DNA of 64,000 bases. It comes from Isoetes taiwanensis. Its lineage: Eukaryota > Streptophyta > Lycopodiopsida > Isoetales > Isoetaceae. The first letter of the stretch is position 1. The number at the start of each line of letters is the position of its first letter. Of this stretch, positions 22,321 through 34,890 are shown one piece after another. Location: positions 2,127,995 to 2,191,994 of the forward strand of contig JAJEKV010000025.1 of the NCBI GenBank assembly GCA_021234155.1. The letters run 5' to 3'. The position numbers and the translations under genes are program-made. Under the pieces are notes generated by a model, which did not search any database, was not told the origin of the DNA, and saw nothing but the letters and a program-made list of their open reading frames with translations.

Positions 22321-25011
22321 TCTACTCGTGGCAAATGAGGGTTTGTATTAAGTCGAAAGGAACTCAGGTATGGACCTGTGAAATTGAACTAATTGTGTCT
22401 AACTTGGAGAACTCTAACCTCCATATTGTACATGACCAAAAAGAGGCAATGTTGCCCTAGTTGAGAACGGCCTAGGAACGACAAAAGAAAAAATAGAAAA
22501 ATATAATATGATTATATATATTGTAAATATAAATAATATAAATGCTATCTCTATGTTTGGTCTTATTAAGTGTTAGATAATGTCTCTTGTAAGAAGCTAA
22601 TATTCTATCCATTGAGATATGGTAGCTACTCTATAGGTAATCTCAGTCTTAGCCATTCAATTTTTTTGCTATGCTTTTGATGCGGTAGTATTTATGCTAT
22701 TCATGATCATTTCCAACGACTGGAATGGCTACAGGACCTCAAACTTAAATACAATCCAACTCTCAATTATTTGTTGTTTGTTTGGGTTATTAATAAAACA
22801 TGCAATTATTCCAAAACCACAACCATGAAATCTTTTGAATGTTCAAGACATGCAAAAAATCCCATTCCCTTAATGACATACCACTTAAAAATTTTGCAAT
22901 CAAAAGTAGAGGTTGGGGGTTGCAAATTTGCCAAGGGGTTGCAAAATGGAACACCACGTGATCAGTGATCAGGCACCTAGTAGGCTATGAAACCCCAAAA
23001 CTGGATCCTGCTCAGCCATAAATGTGGGCCGTTGCAGACTGCTAGCAAAGGAGGAGTATTTTTTAATATCGAATTGATCTTTAATTGAGAGTAAAGCAAG
23101 GGAGATTAGGCGCATCTAAAAGTCGGTTAATAGCGTTTTCACTTGTGCCTAAATCAGATACTCCACTAGCTGGAGGACTTCTTCTTGCTCTGATTCAAGA
23201 GTATATTTTGACGGCCAGATTTTTTTCCAAATGGGTCTAGTATGCTGCGCAAAGAAACTCGATCCATCGGTTCGATATAGGACTGAGATAAACCATGGTA
23301 GAATGCTCTATGATGACTAAGGTGACGGAAAAATAAAAGGATAGGAGCCTTTGGGCGAGATGGATCATGGGGTTGATGCCGCCTTGAGCAGGGAAACATA
23401 GCAGCAGAGCATGAGGAAGAAATCAGCCGCCATAGCCAGTTCCGACGACCATGGAAGAGCAGAGAATCATAAGCCATGGAAGAGCAGAGGCTTTAGATTG
23501 TTTATGAGGCGTCCTACAACACAATCATTTTCAAGCCTCTTTCCCATAAGCTTATGAACAGAAGCCCATAAACGTGAGCAGTTAGAAGCAACATATAAGC
23601 CGGATAGAACCGGCCGGAAATCTCTGCCTGTGCAACTTTATCTCGGCCTATCTAGGAAGCTTTGCTTGAAGATCTTCCGGAATCCAAGAGGAAGAGAGAA
23701 GATAGGGAAGCAGATTGAAAGCCATGCTTGTTGCATACCCTGAAACTTCCAGATCTATGCAAATGTTCGTTCCTCATATTCTTTTGTGCTTTTTGCTTTT
23801 TTCATCTGGTCTTGCAAAGCCCAAATGCAAAATCAAGCAATCTTTTCTAAAAAGCCCAAATTTTCCTCAACGTCACCTCAGACTTCAATCCCTGCCCAAT
23901 CCCTGCCCAAAACTTCATCGCATTACAGGTTCGGAAGCCAGAGGTCTCCGATTGCAGCCTGTTTCTTCAAAACTTATCAAATAAGATTTGGCAGATAAAA
24001 GGCAGAGATTCTGACGATTTGAGAAAGAAGAGGCTGTGGGGCGATAATTCTTCCTGATTCTCATGGTCGGAATGAAGGATTTTGGAGCAGAAGGATGGGG
24101 CCAAAAAAAAAAGCTTAACTGCAGCAAAGAAGGGGAGGAAGATACGCGCCTTCTTCCTCCGCCATAAATGCTCATAAATGCGTCAAATCTGAAATTAATG
24201 CAATAAATGCCATCAATACAACGTGTCATGGTCTCCTAATTTGTAAGGAAGAAATTACATGAGAACAAAAATTAGACATTGCTTTACAATAGGAAGGATA
24301 CCATACATATCAATCAATCGTTTTAATTTGGGATTTTCCGATTTGGTGAAAAAGTTTTTTGGAATTTCTTATGGGATTTCCTAAGATTATTGATGTTTTT
24401 GGTCGCCGGCAAAGATTGTTGACGTTCCAAAAATCACTAATTTTTTTTTGTATCATTTCGATGGGTAGGTGGGATTGGAAATAAGGCATCGAAAACGAAA
24501 ACGGTGGCCGGATAGCTCTGCATGGATGCCACATGCCAAGACACTCTTCATTCTTCATCTTGAATCGGATTTTGCAAAAATCATTGGAAGGAATTTGTGT
24601 CCGTGAGGGTTTTTTCTTTCAATTGAATTGCTTTGAGATTGCGAATGGATTGTCTTCTTGCAGCTGGAAAGGGATAGTAGGGGGTTGACGTATGCTGGTG
24701 AACAAGCAGCACTAAGTCACCAGTTTCTGTTTCTTGATTTGAATCCATTGGATCCGTCTCTGCAACAAAAGTTTTTGGGTTTTTGTTTATGTAAGGACTC
24801 TATCTGATTGCATGTTTTATGTTGAATACTAATTTGTCGTGTGCAGCCGATCGTTGGAAGAGCCAACATGGGATATATTATATGTGGTATAGATGGCAGA
24901 CAGTTTATGTGGTATAGGCAAGTCCACAGACATTTGGTTGGGTAGTTGCAACGAATAACATGCTGTGACATTACAGATTCCAAGTCCAAGCCAGAAATTC
25001 GGCTCTCAGTT
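22321..25011. other. No recognised gene
   Basis: A plus-strand ATG at about 23771 starts MFVPHILLCFLLFSSGLAKP, which has the form of a signal peptide, but the continuation has no recognisable domain and overlapping minus-strand frames are equally open. Nothing else stands out. Confidence 0.45.
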
Positions 25012-25105
25012 CCAGAGATCACAGTCCACACATAAAGAAAATCATAGAAGCCGAGCTGCCAGAGATCACAGTCCACACATAAGGAAAATCATAGAAGCCG
25101 AGCTG
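25012..25105. repeat. 47-bp tandem duplication
   Basis: CCAGAGATCACAGTCCACAC starts at 25012 and at 25059. The two 47-bp copies differ at about one position, indicating a recent duplication. Confidence 0.85.
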
Positions 25106-25632
25106 CGGGCTGCCACTGTCTAAAGATGTTCATGTTACCCCATTTTTGCAACTCCATTGTTTTATATAGGTACAACACAAAGCGTTTTCCTCAGTTTTAG
25201 GAGTATGCAGGTCTAAAAGGGGCCAGGTTCAATTTGATGAATTCACTTTCATGCTTTCAGCTCTTTATTTATCCAGAGTTATTCTTTCTTTTTAGCATCA
25301 CTTATTAAACACTGACTATTGCATAACTGAGAGATTGTTCTGGATATGTTTCAATTGCAGGACATTATTTTCGACATGATCTTACTTACAGGAAACAATA
25401 TACAGTTAATGCACGATAAAATATGATGTCTGTTGCAGCAGGCATGACATATTCAGAACTTGCGGAAGCTAGGATGATCAAATACTCCCTGCATTTTATG
25501 ATGCAATTCATGTAAGAGTTCATTTATTCTCTATTTCATTGGAAAGTGTTACATCTTTGTTTGATAAGGATGCACATCATTAACAAAGTATTAGACTATA
25601 TCAAATCTCCAGGTCATTATATACTGCACGAT

Positions 25633-25733
25633 TTTCTTCTTTAGATTAATAGAATCCATTTATTGGCCCTGCAGCAATCATATGTTTCTTCTTTAAATCA
25701 ATAGAATCCATATATTGGCCCTGCAGCAATCAT
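25633..25733. repeat. 52-bp tandem duplication
   Basis: TTTCTTCTTTA, AATAGAATCCAT and TATTGGCCCTGCAGCAATCA occur twice in the same order, offset by 52 bases, with a few mismatches. Confidence 0.8.
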
Positions 25734-27315
25734 TGAATATCAACATAGCTTAATGATAACTATCATGGTTATCAAAGCATTTGGATTAGAAGTCAAGAGA
25801 ACAAGATAAGCTCAGCATTTGGACATGCTCATACACCATATGCCCAAGAAGAGTTAGCTTAATGGCAGAAGCTGGTGGACACATTATTCTTGCATGTATA
25901 CATGTGTCTTAAGATGTGAGCTCTAAATTTTCTATATACAGTCATCGGCCTGTTTTTGCAGTGCGGATTTGTCTTTGTCCTGCTCATGATATTGTAGACC
26001 ATTGTGTTTATCTTGCAGCATTGGAGTATATGTGCATGTGATTTTTTGCAGATGAACTTAAAACACCTTCTTATCACAGCTTCTCAAATTTGCAGGTTGC
26101 TATTTCATGGAAAACTCGAGTTAAATCCTTTGCTGTAAACTGCATCTTCATGATGGGTTTCCATCCGTGGAACTCCTCTCCATTGAATTTCTCCACTGCT
26201 TAGCTGAATGTGATACTCGACGGCATCTATCTTCACAAGATAAAAGCTCTACTGATTCGTCTCCAGAATAAAAGGCTCACATAAACTCCCACTTGATTAA
26301 TGCCAAAAGGTTTTGATCCCTTCATCTAAACGTAACTGCATAGATCTGTAAGTCGGCATCAGAAGTAGCACGGAAAAGATAAAGAAATAAACGTTGATCT
26401 AACATAGGTGCTGGCTCTATAATAAACCTTGCTCTAAAATAGATTCTTCAATGGACAAATTTGCTTTTCGGATCAGATGGCCCACTCTGATACCATTTTG
26501 GTTCTCTGAAACAATTGTTTCTGTGGTTATAGTTGTGTGGATCCAAATGTCGTTTATTATATAATATTTGATTCATTTAAAGCCTTGAAGACACATGCTA
26601 TGATGTTTTCTTTCTATTACCCGAGATCTCGACATCGTCAAAATAAACATCCTTCATTATAATTTGATTTTATTGCTTTAAGTAACGGTTATAGACCATC
26701 CAATAATAATTCTATAAACACTACTGTCTCCATTATAACCATAACCATGTAAGATATTTTGACTGTCCACATTTTCCCTCAAGATCCATAAATACAACTT
26801 ATATTTTATGGCATGCCATTGCACCTAACTTTTGTTGCTAAAAGTGTTACTAAGCTGTGTGAAATTTTCCAAAAGCCCCATGCTTGCTCTACGAATGAGT
26901 ATATTGCTTGAATCAATTGTTTTTATACCATGTTCGCAACGAATGTATTGATGAATGACAGACTAAGGTCAATCTTTTAAAGTAACTTGCGCGCACACCA
27001 TATCAAGCTCCTTGAGGCACTTGGCTAAAGAGAACTCAGAACAAGTCTAGCAATTGCTTATATATGAATCAATATGGTTATCGTTTCCTTGGGGGATACC
27101 ACTATCCCCTTTGGCATATAAATGTGCTAGATTTTGAATGAGCAAAAATAGATTTTGTTCTCAACAACCTAGCACAGATCGTGGTACATAAAAAATGTGC
27201 CAATGTGGCATGAAGCAGTCTGCCGGGTTAAATTGATGCATCTATATAAATTGGATGGTGTCAGATATAATGAGACTACATTTTTTTTTTGTCAGAGCAG
27301 ACCTTGATTGAATGT
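25734..27315. other. No gene; possible minus-strand copia primer-binding remnant
   Basis: At 26485-26495 CTCTGATACCA is the reverse complement of TGGTATCAGAG, the initiator-tRNA-Met primer-binding word of plant Copia elements. No LTR pair was recognised around it. The rest is AT-rich with no coding signal. Confidence 0.35.
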
Positions 27316-27605
27316 AAGCATACCCAATATCCATATAGATCATAGACAACAAAATCTAAAGCTAATTCACCCTCACCATCTTTGAACCACGAGACACTCC
27401 TATAAATGGTTTTTTGGATTTGACATTTAAAATAGGCATTTCAATATTTTGCTAACTTTTCCTCTTTAAGACACATTGAAACAAGCTTTACATGGCAACA
27501 CAATGTAAAGCATACCCAATATCCATATAAATCATAGACAACAAAACCCAAAGCTACTTCACCCTCACCATCTTTGAACCACAAGACACTCCCATAAATG
27601 CTTTT
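27316..27605. repeat. ~97-bp direct repeat at 192-bp spacing
   Basis: AAGCATACCCAATATCCATA is found at 27316 and 27508; similarity continues through CTTCACCCTCACCATCTTTGA style sequence to TAAATGGTTTTTT. Both copies are next to T runs (27282 region and 27601 region), which suggests a duplicated retroposon tail or an internal duplication of the Helitron that ends at 27752. Confidence 0.7.
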
Positions 27606-27724
27606 TTTTTTTTGTATTTATCATTGAATCCTAAACAGTTCCTCTAGATTACCCTTGCCTCCTCCAAGCCACATTGTCTACATTAGATAACAATGAAATA
27701 ACCACTTCTTCAAATTGTTACTAA

Positions 27725-27753
27725 GCCCGGCAACGCCGGGCACCATAACTAGT
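27725..27753 (+). mobile_element. Helitron 3' terminus
   Basis: A 7-bp stem with a 3-base loop (GCCCGGC-AAC-GCCGGGC, 27725-27741) is followed after 7 bases by CTAG and then T (27749-27753). A short GC-rich hairpin about ten bases before a terminal CTRR, inserted before a host T, is the established 3' end of Helitrons. The element body should lie to the left; I could not fix its TC 5' end, and no Rep/helicase gene is visible, so it is presumably non-autonomous. Confidence 0.8.
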
Positions 27754-30188
27754 TGTCATTAAACCATGTTAAGATTCATCTGTTTTGGCAATGTTAATGT
27801 TTTTTATCATTGTTGTTAGAGATCATCACATATAGTGTGAATGTCTTGTAATGTTTTTGATAATTGTTGTTGGTGATTGCCACATATAGTGTCACTTACT
27901 AGGTCATACCATTGTCAACTAACGTCACTTTTTATGTCACTTGTAAAGGCATTTATAATGCCATTTACAAAGTCAAATTGCAATTCATTGAAATACCAAA
28001 AGCATCCAAAGCAATGGATTCGTAAAGCTGCAAGATAACCAAGACATCATTTGAAAATCAAAATGTTCATATTTAAAAAAATAATCATTCATATTCTTGG
28101 TTTTGCTATGAGTCTGCCGTGAACTTGAACTAGTGAAATTTGGTAGCATGGACTGACAACTAGTGGTTGATGCTTTTGTATCTATGTGAATATCACATTT
28201 TATAGAAGGGAATTGCTTCAAGTTTATTTGAATACATTTGGTGTGCCCTAATATACATGATGCTTATTGGAAGTTATGCAGGCATCTTTCACAGTAGTCA
28301 TAAAGTAAATATAGTATTCAATACATGTTTCTTATTAAGTTTTCGGGTATCTTTACAAATTTGTCCTACAATAAGGATATCTTTATAGAATGTATTTTTA
28401 TCGTCAACGGAGAAGTTGTGCTACAATGAGGCTTGTTGTTTGATATCTCTTATGTATCATTTGAAAAGTTAAGTTAACTGGTTAGTATTTATGCACTCAA
28501 GTGTGTGAACATTATATTTATATTGGAAAGGAAATGTCCATCTCAAAAAATACGTCTTCAATCTATACATAATAACATAATTTTTTCTTTTCCAGCACAT
28601 AAAGTTTTAAAGAAAGACCGTTAGAATAAGTCCATTGAATTTAAACTGGGGTGGGATTCTCTCAATTTAGTTGCATAAGGCTTAATTATACATTCTCCAA
28701 AATATTTGAGATGTTTGATCATCTATTCTAGATCAACGGCCTTCCAATCCTTGGACTGGCTATGCCTAGATAATTTTAGAAGCATAAATTTACCACTAGC
28801 ATTAGCATTATCTTATCTTATGCTTGGTAGCCTTTTAATATTTGGTTATTGTGTTTGGTGATGGGGTCTAGTCCCCCAGGTTTGGTTGCCCTTGCATGTA
28901 CTGTCCCATAACCCGTTGGGTTCCCGTGGACGTAAAAATTCATCTTATCTTATCTTATCTATTTCTATGGGTATATATCTCTGATTTCACATGGCATCAG
29001 AGCCTATGAGCTATTGAAGATCACATGATTAGTAGAATATTTGAAACAACAATTGAAGCCTTGGGAAAATCCATAAAAAACAAGCAGATTAATATTTAGC
29101 AACATAAAACCTTTTCATTAGTCAATTTTCTTGTCTGCCCAAGTAGGTTATGGTTCGCTTGGCTTTGACTCAATAGCCTTGTCCTTAGTGGACCTTTGTG
29201 GTTCAACGATCTAGATGGGAGTCCCTTCAACAACAATTATAAGAGCCGACTAAAAATATGGGTGGATATTCTATATCAACTTTTGATACAGTCTCTAATT
29301 ACTCGAACCTTGTAATACTTGAGAATCTTCTTTGTCATGTATATCTTGTACAAGTACGGTACTAGACGTATACACGCATACATGATGGTTCCAAGACGTT
29401 TGGAGTTGAAAGAACATTAAGCATGTTAGAGATACACATCAGTTCTTTCTTTCAGAGGGAGACTTGGTTAAAATTAGATTCTGCAGTTAAGGGGGAGCAC
29501 AACACTGCTTGAACGACAATATCGCGCCAACCTTGCTTTCTTTTAAGATTGATGCTAGAGATAGAGCACACCATGATTGAGTGACAATCTCACACTACCT
29601 TGCTTACTTTCAAATTAACCACATAAGATTTCTTAAACAATATTTTTGAAGATAAAGGGTTTATCTTAGAAGCAATATTGATGAGAAGCTTCTTGGCAAC
29701 AATGTAGTAACTTTTATAAGCGAGAATGGTGCCTTCCATCAGCGATTATCATCTATAGGCTCTTTGATTAATGACGTGACGAGCAAATGGCTTTTTTTTC
29801 TTCAAAAATTTTGACAATTTTTTTATATAATTTTGTTAGGTAACAAAGACTTGATGGTGTAAATGAAGCCTTACTTAAGGAGGATGCAAGGAAGATACAA
29901 CCTGCTCTCATATCTTGCTTCTACCATAATAATATTTCGACATTATAAAAATTTAAAGGTAATATTACTTGAAAAAGCACAAGAATTTAAAAGTGAGATC
30001 ATTGATTTCTTTGCACATATGGACTTTGATAGTAAATTTTACGGGAATGAACTATTCATGGACTTCGATAGTAAATCTTAATGTGAATGAACTATTCCAC
30101 ATAACAACAGAGATCTAGAGTATAGATAGATACAGAAAACCATTACAATGCAACATACCAAAGATTTCAAAGAACTTTCGAACCTTTC
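27754..30188. other. Intergenic DNA with decayed retroelement signals
   Basis: A short ATCTT/TTATC tail at 28942-28963 follows GGGTTCCCGTGGACGTAAAA, the look of a SINE or LINE 3' end with a simple-repeat tail. At 28992-29004 TGGCATCAGAGCC, preceded by CA, resembles a Copia primer-binding site at the end of an LTR, and AAGGGGGAGCA near 29490 resembles a polypurine tract. No polymerase domain is present between them. The rest is AT-rich and noncoding. Confidence 0.4.
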
Positions 30189-31337
30189 CTACTGGAATAT
30201 TTGTACGGGTGGGATTAGGAATCCTGCTTGGTTCAGGAAAGGGATAGAATCAATGTTTCCCTTAGCAAGATCATTGTAAAATATGTACTCAGCATCATAA
30301 TCATGCAGATCGAACTCCCTTTCCTGGAACGTATGGTAATGATGTTTGGCATCAGCAGCCTTGCCAAATCCAAACAGGTCCACATTTTCGCAGATACCTA
30401 GAGCAAGCATGACCGCCTGCATGCCGGAAGAATAATGGAACATGATCCCGTCATGTGCCCTATTCCATTCTGCAACGGATCTCTGTTCTGTTTCAAAAAA
30501 ATGCTTCAGGGAGTAGTATTTTGCAATTCTCATGCACAGAGTATCAAATTTCGGATCTGTGACTATAATTGGAGCTTTTTCTGAAGATTGGCAGAAGGAA
30601 ACGTCTATCAGATGCTTCACTTGACATAGGTAAACTATAATAGAAACTTGGTTTCCATAGCGGTAGCAGTTGCAAAATGGTCCCCTGGAACAGAACCCTA
30701 AAACGTTGGTGTTCATGAATGATATGTTAGTCTTGCTGCCAACATGTTGTTCAAATCCATCTGTTCTGGCATTGTTTATTCTCATCACCATATCATGCTC
30801 ATCTATGAGATTGCCATAGGATTTTGAAAGAAGAATCCCACTGTTCCCTACTACGGCGCAAGTCCTGTATGGCTTTAATTCCCTTTCAGTAACATTCCTT
30901 TTAAACTTGTCTAATTTCCCCTTTACAAGCTCCAACAGATCATTCATGACATGAGGATCATATTTGTTGTTTGCTGTCCACCATTTCAAAGCTTCTTCGA
31001 ATTCCCTCCAGTGTGGATGGTACTTACTTGTTTCCAGATCTTCTATTAATTGCTTGTTTGAATTCTCCATATTCATAAATTTCTCGAACAAGGCACTGTG
31101 AACATCATGCCCTCTATAGTGCATTAGAAACCTGGTATGCTCTTGGAGCAAAGCAGCTCTTTCTTTTTCTTCTTCTGACCATATGTCCTCTATAGAAGAG
31201 TCAAAAATTGTCTTTTCCATGATAGCAGGATGCAGAAGAAAGACAGCATTTTGGATGTATTCAAGAGGTAAAAGCAGCACACTCGTAACAACTAAGAGTG
31301 CAAATAAAGTAAAAAACTTGATCTGCTTATGGAGCAT
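30189..31337 (-). CDS. GT29 sialyltransferase-like protein
   Basis: An intact 382-codon frame from ATG at 31337. It encodes a type II membrane protein: short N-terminal tail, membrane segment at about residues 7-30, a charged stem, then the GT29 domain. Visible motifs: sialylmotif L at about 157-205 (YRTCAVVGNSGILLSKSYGN, Cys160), motif S at about 296-324 (FHYSSGMQAVMLALGICENV, Cys316, ending LFGFG), motif III (HYH, 333-335) and motif VS (HDYDAE, 345-350). The two Cys would form the family's conserved disulfide. The protein should act in the Golgi on a glycan; plant members (SIA1/MGP2, SIA2, GALT29A) are not proven sialyltransferases, so donor and acceptor are unknown. The frame stays open 70 bases upstream of the ATG (EGWSLFVHSF), still similar to the paralogue, so a 5' exon or lost start is possible. 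The paralogue lies at 52.5-53.9 kb on the other strand. Confidence 0.9.
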   Translation of the reverse strand: MLHKQIKFFTLFALLVVTSVLLLPLEYIQNAVFLLHPAIMEKTIFDSSIEDIWSEEEKERAALLQEHTRFLMHYRGHDVHSALFEKFMNMENSNKQLIEDLETSKYHPHWREFEEALKWWTANNKYDPHVMNDLLELVKGKLDKFKRNVTERELKPYRTCAVVGNSGILLSKSYGNLIDEHDMVMRINNARTDGFEQHVGSKTNISFMNTNVLGFCSRGPFCNCYRYGNQVSIIVYLCQVKHLIDVSFCQSSEKAPIIVTDPKFDTLCMRIAKYYSLKHFFETEQRSVAEWNRAHDGIMFHYSSGMQAVMLALGICENVDLFGFGKAADAKHHYHTFQEREFDLHDYDAEYIFYNDLAKGNIDSIPFLNQAGFLIPPVQIFQ

Positions 31338-32644
31338 TTTGAAGGAATGCACAAAGAGACTCCATCCCTCAAAGGGCCAGGTATGAGCAGCTTTGAATAG
31401 TCAGCACTAAGTATACATTAGATTTAGCATTGATCTGTTGCAATACTGGCCTGACTAGGCCAGAATTATCCATTGACTTTCATAAAACATCAAACAATTA
31501 GCACCATCATCATCAAGGACACATCTTACCGAAACGGCGGAATCTAGTAAGCAGCAACTACGTGATATTGCAATTGCCTTCAATTGGAATAGCACATACT
31601 TCTAGCATCCTTTTACAGTGCCAGTATTAGGAGAACCTTCTAAGGCAGTTTTACATCTCAGAACCTCAAAGGCTTATATGAATAGAGCATTTTACAGTGC
31701 CAGTATTAGGAGAACCTTCTAAGGCAGTTTTACATCTCAGAACCTCAAAGGCTTATATGAATAGAGGTCTGTTCTCACGTGGCTAGATTGTAAGTGTAAC
31801 TAATATACCTGAACTAGCTGTAACCTGAAGATCAGACGTCAATATCTGGCCTGGCCCCTTCTATGATAACTATTACCCTCCTTACTTGTGGCTTACATAA
31901 TTTCAGTTTTAATTCTCTTATATCGTGCACATAAGTAACTATTTAAAATGCATTCATCTTTTTTCTTTGTTATATCGTCAAGACTATTTGAAGCCACAGG
32001 CGAAGGTCTCTTTAGATGAGGGTATTTCTCGAAAGGAATCAAGTATTTGTTCCTATTTAACATTTGGGCTCAGTTTTTAACCACTTTTCCAAGGTAGATA
32101 TTGTGGGTCAACTAAGGGTATTGAATAAATTTATTCCCCCGATCATGATCATGTATACTTGGATTAAATATGCATTGTACCTTTTATTTAAATTTAACTG
32201 CAGGAATTCCTTTGAAATTGTAACACGGTTATTCTTTGAAGTTGCAAATGGTTCAATACAATATAAACACATTGTGTCATTTCGTTGTCTAGCATAGTGC
32301 CAATATAAATCTATACGAATTTATTATTTCTCAAATGTGAAGCTTCTCTTTGAGAGTAAAATTTGTTAAAAATCTTATTAATGAACAAAATTAGAGCACA
32401 AAAGACAAGATTTTGCATATTGCTCAACAATCTCTTTCATCACTCTTTATCGGTCTTTTTAAGTACATTCATTGGAGCCCTTGATGGGAAGGATATTCTA
32501 TGTCATATCCCAAATGAAATCCTTTTAATTTTTTAACAATAAATTTGCATGCATATGCCAATGGTGCTAAACATTTGCACCATTAAATTTAAGCACTTGC
32601 ATAAACATGATACTTGATGCCAACAATCTAAAAACAAACAGACG
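31338..32644. other. Upstream region of the GT29 gene, with a 79-bp tandem duplication
   Basis: TTTTACAGTGCCAGTATTAG starts at 31611 and again at 31690; the two 79-bp copies are essentially identical to about 31766. The position, 270-430 bases upstream of the GT29 start, would place it in the promoter or 5' UTR. No other gene is seen up to 32.6 kb. Confidence 0.7.
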
Positions 32645-32872
32645 TCATATTGCCATGGCAGAAATAGGAATAGACGTCACATTACCATGACAAAAATAGG
32701 AGGTACAACTCTGGCACAACACATACAAGCTCTTGAATCGCCATTGCAGCAAATCCGTGTTTCGGATCCATGAAGTTCGGACTTCTATTACTGGATTACT
32801 ACTACGACCATGCCCTACATAGCAAAACAAACCTAAAAGAAGCGAAAACAAAAAAAACAGCTTTTTCTCCAT
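32645..32872 (-). CDS. Small putative secreted ORF
   Basis: The frame from ATG at 32872 gives 75 residues beginning MEKKLFFLFSLLLGLFCYVG, a good signal peptide with a likely cut near GHG/RSS. The remainder (NPVIEVRTSWIRNTDLLQW) has no domain I know and may run into intron. It abuts the 5' edge of a plus-strand LINE copy. It may be the first exon of a real gene disrupted by that LINE, or chance. Confidence 0.25.
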   Translation of the reverse strand: MEKKLFFLFSLLLGLFCYVGHGRSSNPVIEVRTSWIRNTDLLQWRFKSLYVLCQSCTSYFCHGNVTSIPISAMAI

Positions 32873-32882
32873 AGCCGGAAGA

Positions 32883-34664
32883 GTGCAGGTACCTAAATCT
32901 GTCCTTAACAGCATGCATGTGTATGTAGTCTCTGCATTACTAGCTCCTCCTCAAAAATTTAAAGGAATCATTGTCCTAGTTCGAAACTTTGTGTGGGGTG
33001 GCAATGAGATAGGTGCAGCTGTAAAAATTGCATGGAACAAATGCATCCACCACAAGAAAGAGGGTGGCTTAGGTATGTCTGATCTTAGGCTTCATGATAA
33101 AGTTATCCTTTCCAAGTTCCTTTGGTAGGTTCTACTGGGGCATGTACATTGATGTGGAATGCGTCTGCTTGTTCAGTCATTGGAGCATTGTATTCCTTTT
33201 GGCAAACCTCAGTTAAGCCTCAGTTACCATGGACTCTCCTCTATCCTCTTAAGTCGTTCTCACATGCATCTGCCTTTCTCAAAGGCTTGTTAAAGGACTG
33301 GCATCAAAGCGGTCATTGACCGAAGTTGATTCTCCACGACACCCACAACAGTCCAATAGCTGGCCATGCAGGATTTATGAAGACATATTTCAAAGTGCGA
33401 AGCAGCTATTATTGGCCAGGGATGAAGAAGCAGATAGCTCGCTACATCAAAGAGTGTCACCGTGTCGCCAGACGAAAGGCGAGAAGCGGCCAATTCCAGG
33501 GGCATTGGAACCATTAGCGGTGCCGAACGCTAAGTGGGAAGTCATCAGTATGGACTTCATAACAGGGCTCCCGAGGACAGTAAGAGGGAAAGATGCCTTG
33601 ATGGTCGTGGTCGACAAGTTGTCGAAGATGGCACACTTTGTGCCTTGCAGGACCACCGACACAGCCATGGATACAGCGAAGCTCTTCACCAAGGAAATCT
33701 TTAGGCTCCATGGCATGCCGAGGGAGATCATCCGCTCAATTGCATGCAAACCTCCTTTTGTGCTTCCTCTCGATCATCTCCCACTTGCAGCCTCTCTGTA
33801 CCCCGTAGTATAAAGGAGGTGGCAGCACGCTGGGGTTTCAACGCTTGAGGCGTGCACTGGTACTATCATGAACGACTCCTCACTTGGCTGGCATTTCGTG
33901 AAAGATATCATTTGGTTGCACGGGACTTTCGTGTATGGGAAGTCGTCACAGATAATATCCCTATTTTGCATAATCATGGGAGGAGTGGATTTGGAAAACT
34001 AATGGAGACATTTCGCTGGGTAAGGATTCGGTAAAGTCCTAACATCTACTCCCCCCTTGCCCCCATCTGTACATTGGGTGCTGATGGTGCAAGAGGAATA
34101 CCTCCAACGCATGTGGAGATGCATTTGGGATAGAATATCATTCCTAAACACTCGGTGCTTCTCTCGAAGATTGTTCATCTGTCAATCCGAGTAAATGTGA
34201 AGGTCCACTCATTTATGCCACGAGTAAGTCCACTCTGCCTTGTATGCAAGAGGTCGCCTGGGACTATTGAGCACTATTTCATCTTCTGTGATAATGTGCA
34301 CATCATATGGGCATGGATTCAAGCTCGCTTTCAGTCGCACCTCACCAGTCAACAGATGCAACATGGTTCACTTCCTAGACGTTGGCCAAGGCTAAAGAAA
34401 TCAATGTTCCATATCACACGAGCGCTGGCCTGCTGGGCCATTTAGAAAAGTTGGTGCCATCTAGTATTTAAGAATGTCTTCTGTACCCTGGACCAAGTGC
34501 TTCAGAAGATTAAAGATAAATTGTATGATCAGTATTTGGTGTCTATCCATATTATCTATGATGATAAGAATGAGATTTGGGGGTCTTATTCCGTCTCATC
34601 TGAGTCTTCCTTTGTAACTTCTTTGAGTATTTAATATAAGTTATACATCCTTCAAAAAAAAAAA
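32883..34664 (+). mobile_element. 5'-truncated LINE with a Ty3 integrase fragment inside
   Basis: The plus strand encodes the end of LINE RT (FKGIIVLVRNFVWGG, then KKEGGLGMSDLRLHDKVIL, 32883-33128), later HWYYHERLLTWLAFRERYHL near 33850 and the zinc-binding end VSPLCLVCKRSPGTIEHYFI near 34215 (Cys-Cys-His-Cys pattern). Several stops and frameshifts break it. It ends TCCTTC plus 11 A (34654-34664), the same 3' end as the LINE at 9.6 kb. Between 33,310 and 33,735 a Ty3 integrase sequence replaces or interrupts LINE coding sequence. Confidence 0.8.
33310..33735 (+). pseudogene. Ty3/Gypsy integrase fragment
   Basis: Two frames joined by a frameshift near 33,480 give the zinc-binding N-terminus (HDTHNSPIAGHAGFMKTYF, YYWPGMKKQIARYIKECH; the second Cys of the pair is lost) and the start of the catalytic core (WEVISMDFITGLP with the first Asp, then VVVDKLSKMAHFVPC and FRLHGMPREII). 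It stops just before the second catalytic Asp. No LTR, PBS or polypurine tract accompanies it. Flanking sequence on both sides is LINE ORF2. Confidence 0.85.
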
Positions 34665-34890
34665 TACAATTTCCAATACTATACACCACCAAAAATCTTA
34701 ATCCAAACCATAAACCATGCGTGAAATACTCTAAACCAATAGAAGACTAATTGTGCAGACTTTATCATGCTTTATGGCTATCCTGACGACATATATTGGC
34801 AATGTATATTTGGCAATGTATGTTTATCTTTGGGAGGTGGTTACTGGGGGTATAAGATGTAATGTTTCTTTAATGGTCCAATTTTTTTTT

